Below the pieces are notes generated by a model. The model was given only the letters and a program-made list of their open reading frames with translations, made no database searches and had not been told where the DNA came from. 33,602 nt of DNA from positions 1-33,602 of the forward strand of contig CAZLLI010000028.1 of NCBI GenBank assembly GCA_964560355.1. The letters are read 5' to 3'. Shown piece after piece: positions 7,417 through 15,103 of the stretch. Source of the DNA: JAKEHA01 sp964560355. Lineage in GTDB: Bacteria; Krumholzibacteriota; Krumholzibacteriia; WVZY01; JAKEHA01. The stretch's first letter is position 1. The number at the start of each line of letters is the position of its first letter. A program made the position numbers and the translations under genes.

Positions 7417-9294
7417 GTGTGCGGGATTCTCGGCTATTACAACGTGCGCGGCGGCTCCATCGAGCGTTCGCCCGACGAGATCGCGCAGCTCCGCGACCTG
7501 ATGCGCCACCGCGGCCCCGACGCGTGCGGCTACGCGGAGGCGAGTGACCGCAGCTGGGCGCTCGCGCACCGTCGCCTCTCCATCATCGACCTGTCCGAGA
7601 ACGGCCGCCAGCCCATGCGTGAATCGTCCGGGCGCCTCCACCTGTGCTACAACGGCGAGATCTACAACTACCGCGAGCTGCGCAGCGAGCTCAAGTCGCG
7701 CGGCCACACCTTCTTCTCCGAGTCCGACAGCGAGATCATCCTGCTCCTGTACCGCGAGATGGGGGTCGAGTGTCTGTCGCGCCTGCGCGGGATGTTCGCG
7801 ATTATCATCGTCGACGAGGCGCGCGGGTGCATGGTGATCGCGCGCGACCCGGTGGGGAAGAAGCCGCTCTACTACGGTCTGGTGGGCGACAACGTGATCG
7901 TCGCCAGCGACCCCGGTGTCATCTCGCGCGACCGCGCGTACCGGAAGGCGGTCGACCCCAACGGGCTCTACTCGCTGCTCACGATGGGAGCGGTGAAGTC
8001 GCCCGACACCTTGTTCGCCGGCATTCGCAAGCTGGAGCCGGGGCGCTATCGCGTCGTCGACCGTACCTTCCGCATGGAGGATCCGTCGACGCCGTATTTT
8101 CGTTTCGATCTCAAGAAGAAGGGCGAGCTCGACGGCGGCGACGCCGCGATCGGCGAAATGGATCGCCTCCTCGACCAAGCCGTCGCGCGGCGCATGATCA
8201 GCGACGTGCCGTTCGGCATCTACCTCTCCGCCGGCATCGACTCGGCGCTGATCTTGAGCTATATGTCGGGCCACACCGACCGCGTCAACACGTTCTCCAT
8301 CGACATGGCGATGTCGGAGTCGTCGCGCCGCGAGATCGAGGTGGCGCGCGAATTGGCGCGCACCTTCAAGACCAACCACCACGAGGTGCAAATCACCGAC
8401 GCCGAGTACATCGAGATTTTGGGCGACGTTGTCCTCGGCCAGAGCACCATGTCGATGCCGGACTCCGTGTTGTTGGCCAAGCTCTCGCGCCTCGCGCGCG
8501 CGAACGGCGTGATCGTGATCGAGACCGGCGAGGGCGCCGACGAGCTGTTCTTCGGCTACCAGGGTTATCTGCCGACCCTGAACGAGAGCTACCAGAAACT
8601 CCAGCGCGGGCGCGTGCCGCGCGCGGTGGCGCGCGCCGCGCACGCGTTCGGCGGCGGCGCGCACGCCGACCACCGCGCCTATCTGGTCGACGCACTCGAC
8701 ATGCGCTCGCGCGGCCTCGTGATCGGCGATTTCCACTACCAGCCCTTCCTGAGCTACCAGGCGCAGCGGCGCGTGCGGCGCTACGCCGGCGTCGCGGCGG
8801 CGAAGGACAAGTTCGAGATGCTGAACACGGTGGTGGCGACGCAGGTCGACCGCTACCAGAACTACGCGCCGTCGACGCTGAGCTTTCTGTGGAACGTGAG
8901 CTACCGGTGGGCGGATCTTCTGCTCGACCGCATCGACAGCGCCACCATGTCGGCGGGGATCGAAGCGCGCGCGCCGTTTCTCGACGTCGACGTGATCAAC
9001 TTTGCGCTCTCGCTGCGCGACGACCTCAAGGTGCGCAACGGGACGTCGAAGTACATCCTGCGCGAGATCGCTGCGAAGCGCATCTCGCGCGAGCACGCCA
9101 CGCTCCCCAAGCGCGGGTTCGGCGGCGGCAACGACAACATGCTGAATGGAACGGTGTGCGCGTTCATGCGCTCGCGCGTAGAGGCGTCGCGCAGCTATCG
9201 CGAGGCGCCGCTCATCGATCTCGGCGAGATTGCAACCCCGTCGCAGCTATTCACCGTCGCGCAGTTCCACGCGTGGGCGGATCGCTGGATGTGA
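7417..9294 (+). CDS. asnB: Asparagine synthase (glutamine-hydrolysing), AsnB-like
   Basis: A 625-residue two-domain amidotransferase. Cys2 of MCGILGY is the glutaminase nucleophile once Met1 is removed. RHRGPDACG, RRLSIIDLS and YNGEIYNYREL form the N-terminal Ntn domain (about 2-200). The synthetase domain carries the PP-loop YLSAGIDSA, a variant of the usual SGGLDS, and later ETGEGADELFFGY and APFLDVDVINFAL. The start is GTG 7417. Family members make asparagine or amidate surface sugars and peptides. The neighbouring FkbM and flippase genes make a role in envelope glycan modification plausible, but housekeeping asparagine synthesis is equally possible. It is convergent with the FkbM gene, with 3 bases between stops. 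Confidence 0.87.
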   Translation: MCGILGYYNVRGGSIERSPDEIAQLRDLMRHRGPDACGYAEASDRSWALAHRRLSIIDLSENGRQPMRESSGRLHLCYNGEIYNYRELRSELKSRGHTFFSESDSEIILLLYREMGVECLSRLRGMFAIIIVDEARGCMVIARDPVGKKPLYYGLVGDNVIVASDPGVISRDRAYRKAVDPNGLYSLLTMGAVKSPDTLFAGIRKLEPGRYRVVDRTFRMEDPSTPYFRFDLKKKGELDGGDAAIGEMDRLLDQAVARRMISDVPFGIYLSAGIDSALILSYMSGHTDRVNTFSIDMAMSESSRREIEVARELARTFKTNHHEVQITDAEYIEILGDVVLGQSTMSMPDSVLLAKLSRLARANGVIVIETGEGADELFFGYQGYLPTLNESYQKLQRGRVPRAVARAAHAFGGGAHADHRAYLVDALDMRSRGLVIGDFHYQPFLSYQAQRRVRRYAGVAAAKDKFEMLNTVVATQVDRYQNYAPSTLSFLWNVSYRWADLLLDRIDSATMSAGIEARAPFLDVDVINFALSLRDDLKVRNGTSKYILREIAAKRISREHATLPKRGFGGGNDNMLNGTVCAFMRSRVEASRSYREAPLIDLGEIATPSQLFTVAQFHAWADRWM

Positions 9295-9297
9295 CGC

Positions 9298-10053
9298 CTA
9301 CGCCTTGGTGGCGTGGATGTCGTACCACGCCGACGGGGACGCCCCCGAGCGGCTGCCGCGCCAGCGCGCGATGGTCTCCTCGAACGAATACCACCGGCCG
9401 TCGCTGATCCACGGCAGCGGGCCCGAGCTGCGACCGGAGACGAAAAAGCGTCCCGCGCGCTTGACCATGAGCGGCTCGCGCAGCCCCAGGCGCTCGGCCA
9501 GCCGCAGCGCGACGCGGTCGCGCAGATTCGACTCGTTCGCGAGCTCGCGGAACGAAATCTGGTTGATGATCTTGAAACGGTCGTAACCGATGGCGCGCGC
9601 GTGCTCGACCAGTTCTTCCACATCGGGGCCGACTTCGAAGGAGAGAAAGCGCGGGCGTCGATCTGCGGCCAGATTGAGGATGCACAAGCGGTCGGCGCCC
9701 TCGATGTCGACCTTCAAGTAGTCGGGCACGCCGTAGCGGTCGAACAATTCCTGCACGCGCAAGCCGGGAGCCGTGATCGAACCGATGGGCTGGCGGCCGG
9801 CGACGCGCTCGCCGAACAACGAGCTCGAGCCCAGATCGTCGCCGCTCAACATCAGCTCGACGGGTTCGCCGTTCTCGGAGATGGCGGCGTTGACCACCGT
9901 GAGCTGGCCCGCCGCGATCTGCGGCGCGAAGCGCTGCTGCGCGCGCTCGACGAAGGCGCGGTTCGCCTCCACCGCGACGACGCGGTTCCCCGTCTCGAGG
10001 TAGTACGCGGTGTCGGCGCAGTCGTACATGCCGATGTCGAAGATGGTGGTCAT
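9298..10053 (-). CDS. FkbM family SAM-dependent methyltransferase
   Basis: A 251-residue methyltransferase from ATG 10053, with GGGAG four bases upstream; an in-frame GTG at 10089 would add 12 residues. It opens with a compact motif I (TTIFDIGMYDCADTAYYL), then VVAVEANRAF as the acidic loop, and later YLKVDIEGADRLCI, the LKIDVEG-type signature of FkbM enzymes. SFEVGPDVEEL follows. Such enzymes O-methylate sugars or polyketides, often within polysaccharide loci. The C-terminus ends a few bases from the AsnB-like gene stop. The acceptor is unknown. Confidence 0.85.
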   Translation of the reverse strand: MTTIFDIGMYDCADTAYYLETGNRVVAVEANRAFVERAQQRFAPQIAAGQLTVVNAAISENGEPVELMLSGDDLGSSSLFGERVAGRQPIGSITAPGLRVQELFDRYGVPDYLKVDIEGADRLCILNLAADRRPRFLSFEVGPDVEELVEHARAIGYDRFKIINQISFRELANESNLRDRVALRLAERLGLREPLMVKRAGRFFVSGRSSGPLPWISDGRWYSFEETIARWRGSRSGASPSAWYDIHATKA

Positions 10054-10101
10054 GCGGCTCCCGAAGCTGTCGTGGAGTGATCGTAGCACATCGGTGCGCC
10101 G

Positions 10102-11565
10102 TCACGCGGGCGAGCGCTTGCCGACGAGTGACTTGAGGTCGTCGAGGCGTACCAGCTTCGCCCACCAGCACACCGCCGCGTACATCGCCATGTAGATGAC
10201 GCCGGCCGCGGCCATCTCGTAGAACTTGGTGACGGGGTAGCGCTGGTACAAGAACCACATCACGACGCCCGGCGCCAACGCGGCGAGAAAGCGCTTGCCG
10301 AGCTCGCGCGCGGGGAACAAGGCCGACATGGGGGCGCCGATTAGGCGCGACGAGTACCAGAGGCTCAACGTGCTGATCGACGTCATCGTGGTCAGCGTCG
10401 CGAGCGCCACCCCGATGGGGCCGATCCAGAACAAGAGCCCGATGCCGAGCGGCACGTTGACCACAAAGCCGACGATGAAGCACACGAGCAGGAACGGCGT
10501 GCGATTGAAGGCCTGGACGATGGCGCCGGTTTCCACCGAAGAGCGCAGAAACAGCACCATGTACACCATGAAGAAGGGAACGGCGCCGGCATACTCCTCG
10601 GTGAAGAGAATCGTGATGAACGGGCGCGCGGTGAACATCAGGAACACGAAAATGGGGAGAAAGAGCACCGACGTCTTGAGCAGCGTGCGCCGCGACAATT
10701 CGGCCATGGCGTCGTAGCGGCCGGCCTTCTGGTACTGCGCGAGGAGGGGAAACGTCACGTTGCCCACCGACGTTTGCAACACGTTGATCAGCGGGAGCTG
10801 AAACGCCCCGACACTATAGACGGCGAGCATCTCGCGCCCGAGGTAGCGGCTCACGATGAACTTGTCGGTCTGGGCGAGGAACGTCACCGCGATGCCCGTC
10901 AATCCCACCGGCACCGCGAACGACGCCTGCTCGCGCAGCGACCGCCACGACACCGCCCGCAGCGAATAGCCGTAGCGCGCGTGTGTGTACAGCACCGCGA
11001 ACAGGAAGCGCGCCATCCCGAACAGCGCCAGCGCCCAGATGATCGAGCTGACGTCGCGCCACGTGTAGGAGGCGACGATGACCACCACCGCTTGCAGGCC
11101 CCACACGCTGGCGTGGTAGATCGATTGCGCGACCGGCTGACCCTGCGCGACGAACGCGACCTCCATGTAGTCCGACACCACCATGAAGAGCGTGAAGAGC
11201 GAGAGGCGCCAATAGAACGCGCGCGCGGCGGCGCCGAGTCCTTCGCCCAGCGTCCCCGCCATCACCGCGTAGATTCCCATCGCGAGCAGCGACCCGGTCA
11301 CCAGGAAGAGCGTGGTTTGGGTCAGGTAGGCCGAGCGTTCTTCGCGCGTGTCGATGCGCGGGAGGTAGTAGAGAAGGCTGCGCGGGAAGCCGAGGATCAG
11401 GATCGGGGTCAGGGTTTCGAACAGGAGCCAGAACTGGCGATAGTAGCCGTACTCCTCCTTGCTCAAGGTCCGCACGTTGACGAGCGGAACGATGAACATG
11501 ACCGCGTACGAAACGAGGCGGCCGAGGGTGAGGATTCCGACTTGGTGGCTTAGCGAACGGGACAA
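10102..11565 (-). CDS. Polysaccharide flippase (Wzx/MATE-like, MOP superfamily)
   Basis: A 487-residue integral membrane protein with about 12-14 hydrophobic segments from the first residues (QVGILTLGRLVSYAVMFIV) to about 470. The RTLSKEEYGYYRQFWLLFET region after helix 1 is typical of oligosaccharide flippases, which move lipid-linked sugar units across the inner membrane. The start appears to be TTG 11565, with GAGG about 8 bases upstream; no ATG is available nearby. It precedes the FkbM gene on the same strand with 48 bases between them, so the two may be co-transcribed. No glycosyltransferase is present in the window. Confidence 0.85.
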   Translation of the reverse strand: MSRSLSHQVGILTLGRLVSYAVMFIVPLVNVRTLSKEEYGYYRQFWLLFETLTPILILGFPRSLLYYLPRIDTREERSAYLTQTTLFLVTGSLLAMGIYAVMAGTLGEGLGAAARAFYWRLSLFTLFMVVSDYMEVAFVAQGQPVAQSIYHASVWGLQAVVVIVASYTWRDVSSIIWALALFGMARFLFAVLYTHARYGYSLRAVSWRSLREQASFAVPVGLTGIAVTFLAQTDKFIVSRYLGREMLAVYSVGAFQLPLINVLQTSVGNVTFPLLAQYQKAGRYDAMAELSRRTLLKTSVLFLPIFVFLMFTARPFITILFTEEYAGAVPFFMVYMVLFLRSSVETGAIVQAFNRTPFLLVCFIVGFVVNVPLGIGLLFWIGPIGVALATLTTMTSISTLSLWYSSRLIGAPMSALFPARELGKRFLAALAPGVVMWFLYQRYPVTKFYEMAAAGVIYMAMYAAVCWWAKLVRLDDLKSLVGKRSPA

Positions 11566-11585
11566 CGAAGCGCCTCGATACTACC

Positions 11586-11613
11586 AAAACGGCCGAACGA
11601 ACGGGTTCGGCCG
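11586..11613 (-). terminator. Rho-independent terminator-like hairpin between transglutaminase and flippase genes
   Basis: CGGCCGAAC (11590-11598) pairs perfectly with GTTCGGCCG (11605-11613) around a 6-base loop. Read on the minus strand, the 9-bp stem is followed directly by TTTT (11589-11586). It lies 8 bases past the transglutaminase gene stop and ahead of the flippase start. Confidence 0.65.
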
Positions 11614-11620
11614 CGCTTCG

Positions 11621-11629
11621 ATTATAGCA
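11621..11629 (-). promoter_or_regulatory. Perfect extended -10 overlapping the transglutaminase gene stop codon
   Basis: On the minus strand TGCTATAAT covers the last codons and the TAA stop of the upstream gene. A weak TTCCGA lies 17 bases further upstream. If used, the flippase mRNA would begin just before the terminator-like hairpin at 11586-11613, making that hairpin a possible attenuator. Confidence 0.5.
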
Positions 11630-12518
11630 GCACGGCGTGACGGTCGGAACCGGAAAACCGCGTCGCCAAGCGCCGGTTCCGAAGGGCGACGACGGCGAAC
11701 GACGCCAGCGTGACGCCCGGAATGGCCCAAATGAGAACGTAGGCGACGCGCTCCGCGACCCATTTCTTGATGTGGTACCAGCGCCCCCCCGTCGCGCGGT
11801 ACACGTGGACCTTCTCGTGGGCGTAGATTTCGACCAGCATGTCGACGGTGGCTTCGTCCCAACCGGCTTCGCGGTAGTGATCGCGCACCAGGTCGGGCTG
11901 CCGTTGCACCTCTTCGATGGAGTGCGGGATGACGACACCGTAATCGGGATCCAACAGCCACCAGCGATCGCCGTCGACTTCCGCTTCCAATACGACGTGC
12001 TTCGTCAGCGAAACCATGCGGCACTTGATCCCCACGTTCCGCATCACCCTGCCCTCGATGAGCGCCATCTGCGAGCACAACCCGACCCCGCGCTCGATGG
12101 CGCGTTTGTAGTACGCAAATTCGTATTTTCGGAACATGGGCGGGTAAACGTAGCTCGCCAGGTAGAGCAAGTAGTTCTCATGGAAGGGAACGCGCAGGTG
12201 GTACGTATCGATGCCTTCGTCCTCCCAATAGTGCGCGATGCCGTTGTGCAGGGCCTTGGTGACCGTGATCGCGTATTCCTGGCGGTTTCCGTCGTAGGAG
12301 TTGATCCGCTCCCAAACTTGGTCTTCGGTCAGCGTGATCGGCGTTCGCACCTTGGGCTCGTGGTAGATAGCGGGATTGCGCAGGCCCGTGAACAGGCCGA
12401 TCACGTCGACGACGAGCAGCGCCGACGCGGCCACGACGGTGGGGATCCACCATCGCGAGAGGCGCGGTCGCGGAGGGGGCTGGGTCGTTGAGGGAGCGCG
12501 GCCGAAAAATCCCCGCAT
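11622..12518 (-). CDS. Membrane-anchored transglutaminase-like protein
   Basis: A 298-residue protein with a transmembrane helix near each end (about 24-45 and 258-281) and a papain-like transglutaminase core between them. The likely catalytic triad is C148 in GVGLCSQMALIEG, H174 in LTKHVVLEAEV and D190 in WWLLDPDYG, the spacing seen in bacterial transglutaminase-like domains. These act as proteases, amidases or cross-linkers, here probably on the periplasmic side. It sits next to the flippase and FkbM genes, which suggests an envelope role. No ribosome site precedes ATG 12518; instead a TATGAT box lies six bases before it, suggesting a leaderless message. Confidence 0.8.
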   Translation of the reverse strand: MRGFFGRAPSTTQPPPRPRLSRWWIPTVVAASALLVVDVIGLFTGLRNPAIYHEPKVRTPITLTEDQVWERINSYDGNRQEYAITVTKALHNGIAHYWEDEGIDTYHLRVPFHENYLLYLASYVYPPMFRKYEFAYYKRAIERGVGLCSQMALIEGRVMRNVGIKCRMVSLTKHVVLEAEVDGDRWWLLDPDYGVVIPHSIEEVQRQPDLVRDHYREAGWDEATVDMLVEIYAHEKVHVYRATGGRWYHIKKWVAERVAYVLIWAIPGVTLASFAVVALRNRRLATRFSGSDRHAVLL

Positions 12519-12524
12519 GCGTCG

Positions 12525-12530
12525 ATCATA
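12525..12530 (-). promoter_or_regulatory. TATGAT box six bases before the transglutaminase gene ATG
   Basis: On the minus strand TATGAT is followed by six bases and then ATG at 12518, so transcription would begin at or next to the A of the start codon. No -35 is clear, since the region is occupied by the RRM-gene terminator. Confidence 0.4.
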
Positions 12531-12532
12531 AC

Positions 12533-12564
12533 AAAAAAACGGCCCGGGTTCGCACCCGGGCCGT
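12533..12564 (-). terminator. Strong Rho-independent terminator of the RRM gene
   Basis: An 11-bp perfect stem (12539-12549 with 12554-12564) of GGCCCGGGT type closes a four-base loop. On the minus strand it is followed by seven T (12539-12533). It lies 33 bases past the RRM gene stop. Confidence 0.9.
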
Positions 12565-12596
12565 CTTGCATTGCTTCGTTGGGAAGCGGGTCGCGC

Positions 12597-12950
12597 TTAC
12601 CAGCGACCGCCGCCGCCGCCGCGACGCTCGCCGCCGCCGCCGCGGCTGAACCCGCCGCCGCCACGACGCTCGCCGCCGCCGCGCGGGCCACCGCCGGTGC
12701 GCTCGCGCTCCTGAGCTTCGTTGACCTTGATGGTGCGGCCATCAAGCTCCTGGCCGTCCATGGCAGCCATGGCATCCATGGCGTCCTTCGGATTCGCGAA
12801 CGAGACAAAACCGAACCCGCGGGAGCGGTCGGTCTCACGGTCCTTGATGACCTTCGCCTCGAGCACCTCGCCGAACTTCTCAAACGCCCGCCGGAGCCCC
12901 TCGTCGGTGGTGTTCCAGCTCAAGCTTCCAACAAAAAGTTTCTTAGACAC
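12597..12950 (-). CDS. RRM RNA-binding protein with RGG-like Gly/Arg tail
   Basis: A 117-residue protein with one RNA recognition motif (about 4-80) and a disordered Gly/Arg-rich tail (85-117). RNP2 is LFVGSL (5-10) and RNP1 is RGFGFVSF (44-51), both with the aromatic residues that stack on RNA. This single-RRM plus Gly-rich layout is shared by bacterial and cyanobacterial Rbp proteins, often cold-induced RNA chaperones. The start GTG 12950 follows AAGGAGA; the frame is open to 13004, but no ribosome site supports that. It is monocistronic, with its own terminator and a leader of about 100 bases. Confidence 0.92.
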   Translation of the reverse strand: MSKKLFVGSLSWNTTDEGLRRAFEKFGEVLEAKVIKDRETDRSRGFGFVSFANPKDAMDAMAAMDGQELDGRTIKVNEAQERERTGGGPRGGGERRGGGGFSRGGGGERRGGGGGRW

Positions 12951-13058
12951 GATACATTCTCCTTTAACGGTTCCCGCGATGCGATAGGCTTCCCAATCTG
13001 ACAACTAGCTAGTAACTCCGACGAGAATCTCCGCACCATCGGTCAAGACACAAAAGCT

Positions 13059-13087
13059 AGCATAACTCATTCCCGGGAGGGGTCCAA
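13059..13087 (-). promoter_or_regulatory. Candidate promoter for the RRM gene
   Basis: On the minus strand TTGGAC (13082-13087), a 17-base spacer and TATGCT (13059-13064) are found about 108 bases upstream of the start. Hexamer matches are modest (3/6 and 4/6). Use of this site would give a long 5' leader. Confidence 0.3.
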
Positions 13088-13143
13088 CCAAATTTCTGGG
13101 CGGCCGCCGGGACCCCGGGTCGGCAATCCCGCCTCACCCAAAC

Positions 13144-13620
13144 CTAACCGTCGACCTTCCCCTGTTGCACCTCGACGGTGCCCGGCTTCGGCGACGCCTG
13201 GCTCTTCGACTTGTACTTGCCCTTGAGCTCGGTGACGACGCAGGTGAATTCGGTCGCGCCGACGTTGTGCGCCGAGCACGTCTCGGCGGGAACGTAGAAA
13301 GTGTCACCGACGCCGGCGTCGATCTCGCGCGTCCCGTCCGCGTTGGTGATCGCGAGCTTGCCCGCCGAGGTCACTACCAAGACGTAGTCGGGGTGCGCGT
13401 ACGAACCGATGCGCTCGCCGGGTTTGAAGCGCGCCTCGAGCACGCGCACGCGTTCGTTTTCCAGCACCACGCGAAAGACGGTCGGTGCGACCGCGATCGG
13501 GTCCAACGCGCTCGACTTGGCCGGCTTCGACGTTCCCTTCGACGACGGCGGGTCGGCGACGGCGTCGCGCGCGAACGGCGCGATCGCCAAGAGGACGGCA
13601 ATCAGAATGAGGCGTGGCAC
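13144..13620 (-). CDS. Exported cupin-domain protein
   Basis: A 158-residue protein with a signal peptide (about 1-22, ending DAVA) and one cupin barrel (about 45-135). The barrel holds RVLEARFKPGERIGSYAHPDYVLVV (cupin motif 1 region, with only one clear His) and GDTFYVPAETCSAHNVG (motif 2 region). Fewer metal ligands than in classic dioxygenase cupins suggest a binding or isomerase-like role. The start GTG 13620 is preceded by AAGGAGGT at six bases. It follows purF by 19 bases on the same strand and is probably co-transcribed with it. The function is unknown. Confidence 0.82.
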   Translation of the reverse strand: MPRLILIAVLLAIAPFARDAVADPPSSKGTSKPAKSSALDPIAVAPTVFRVVLENERVRVLEARFKPGERIGSYAHPDYVLVVTSAGKLAITNADGTREIDAGVGDTFYVPAETCSAHNVGATEFTCVVTELKGKYKSKSQASPKPGTVEVQQGKVDG

Positions 13621-13639
13621 GACGGACCTCCTTGGTTGA

Positions 13640-15064
13640 TCAGCGCGTGCGCGGGAGGAACGGGGTCGGATAGCGCCCGGTGAAGCACGCGTGGCAGAAA
13701 TCGGTGGGGCTCGCGAACTCGCGCGCCACCGCGTCGAGCCCCTCCAGCGATAGATACTCGAGCGAGTCGGCGTCGATGCCCTTCGCGATCTCGGCGATGC
13801 TCTGGTTGGCGGCCGCGAGCTCGTCCATTTCGGGGGTGTCGATGCCGTAGTAGCAGCACCCGATGATGGGCGGCGAGGCGACGCGCACGTGCACGTCCAC
13901 GTCGCGGCGCGCGAGGCCGGCCTCCTCGGCGGCGTCGCGGATCATCGCGATCAAGATGCGCAGCGTGGTCGAGCGCACCAGCGAATCGTCGACCAAGAGG
14001 AAGCGTCGATACTGGCGCAGCAGCTGGTGCATCACCGTGAACTTGAGGCGCACGAGATCCTCGCGGTTGGCCTGGCCTGCGATCTGGAAGGTGCGCGGGA
14101 TGTACGGGTTGCGCACCAAGAGCTCGCGCAGCGGGAGCGCGCTTTCGCTCGCGTAGCCGACCGCGGCGTAGCGGCCCGAGTCGGGGACGGGGACGACGGC
14201 GGCGTCCGCGAGCGGGTGCTCCGACGCGAGCCGGCGCCCCAGCAAATAGCGAAAGTGCCCGACTTCCTTCTCGTCCGCGAACACGCGGCTGTCGGGTCGC
14301 GCGAAGTAGATCGGTTCGAAGATGCACTGCTGGCGCGGCGTGCGCGTCGGCACCGCCTGGTAGTGCTCGCGCTTGCCGAACACGTCGAAGCGAATCACTT
14401 CGCCGGGATACACCTCGCGCTCGATGGTGGCGTCGCGCTCGTGGAACGCGCACGACTCCGACGCGTACACCACCGCGTCGCGCCAGCGCCCGAAGTAGAG
14501 CGGGCGAAATCCGTGCGGGTCGCGATACAGATAGAGCTCGGTGAGCGTCATCAGGCAGCCCGAGTACGCGCCTGGCGTGGTTTCCATCAGGCGACGAATC
14601 CCGGCCACCAAGTCGCCGCCGTGCTCGCGCGCGCCGTGCAGGATCTTCTTCAGGATGACTTCGCCGTCGTTGCCCGAGAGCATGACGGTGCCGGACTTCT
14701 CGAGGTCTTGAATCTCTCGTTGCAAGAGCGGCAGGTCGCCGTTGGTCGCGTTGGAATAGAAGCCGTCGAGCAGCGTCATCCAGTGCGGCTGGGCCGAGAT
14801 GGCGTCGGTGCCGCCCGCGGTGGCGTAGCGCGTCTGCGCGATCGCAATCAACGGGCGCGCGGAGGAGAACTCGTCGCGGCGTTCCTTGGTGAAGACCTGC
14901 GAGACGAGCCCGCGGTCTTTGAAGTGCGAAAATTTGCGCCCGTTGCTGTACGTGCAGCCGAAGTTTTCCTGGCCGCGGTGCTGCAGATTGAAGCCTTGCA
15001 GGCCGAAGAACTTGACCAGTCCCGGATCCCATTCCCGGGCGCAATATCCGAGGATGCCGCACAT
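13640..15064 (-). CDS. purF: Amidophosphoribosyltransferase (glutamine PRPP amidotransferase)
   Basis: A 474-residue enzyme making phosphoribosylamine from PRPP and glutamine, the first step of purine synthesis. Cys2 of MCGILGY is the glutaminase nucleophile with no propeptide. R30 is in LQHRGQE, and the PRPP loop is FLLVDDSLVRSTTLR (355-369), with Ser in place of the common Gly. Four Cys match the Bacillus-type 4Fe-4S ligands: C247 before IFEPIYFARPDS, C403 or C404 in the SPPIIGCCYYGID region, and C457/C460 in FCHACFTGRYP. The iron-sulfur, oxygen-sensitive type is therefore likely. It lies upstream of the cupin gene and away from other pur genes. Confidence 0.95.
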   Translation of the reverse strand: MCGILGYCAREWDPGLVKFFGLQGFNLQHRGQENFGCTYSNGRKFSHFKDRGLVSQVFTKERRDEFSSARPLIAIAQTRYATAGGTDAISAQPHWMTLLDGFYSNATNGDLPLLQREIQDLEKSGTVMLSGNDGEVILKKILHGAREHGGDLVAGIRRLMETTPGAYSGCLMTLTELYLYRDPHGFRPLYFGRWRDAVVYASESCAFHERDATIEREVYPGEVIRFDVFGKREHYQAVPTRTPRQQCIFEPIYFARPDSRVFADEKEVGHFRYLLGRRLASEHPLADAAVVPVPDSGRYAAVGYASESALPLRELLVRNPYIPRTFQIAGQANREDLVRLKFTVMHQLLRQYRRFLLVDDSLVRSTTLRILIAMIRDAAEEAGLARRDVDVHVRVASPPIIGCCYYGIDTPEMDELAAANQSIAEIAKGIDADSLEYLSLEGLDAVAREFASPTDFCHACFTGRYPTPFLPRTR

Positions 15065-15097
15065 GGGTTGGTGAGCGCCGCGACGCGGCGGGGCGTT

Positions 15098-15103
15098 ATC
15101 TTA
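15098..15103 (-). promoter_or_regulatory. Weak -10-like box for purF
   Basis: TAAGAT on the minus strand overlaps the TAA stop of the upstream regulator gene, 33 bases before the purF ATG. No -35 is convincing. Read-through from the regulator gene is the alternative. Confidence 0.25.

Noticed and set aside
12600..12700. Apparent tandem repeat of CGCCGCCGC units
   Set aside because: It is the reverse complement of codons for the Gly/Arg-rich tail of the RRM protein and is explained by that protein's composition.
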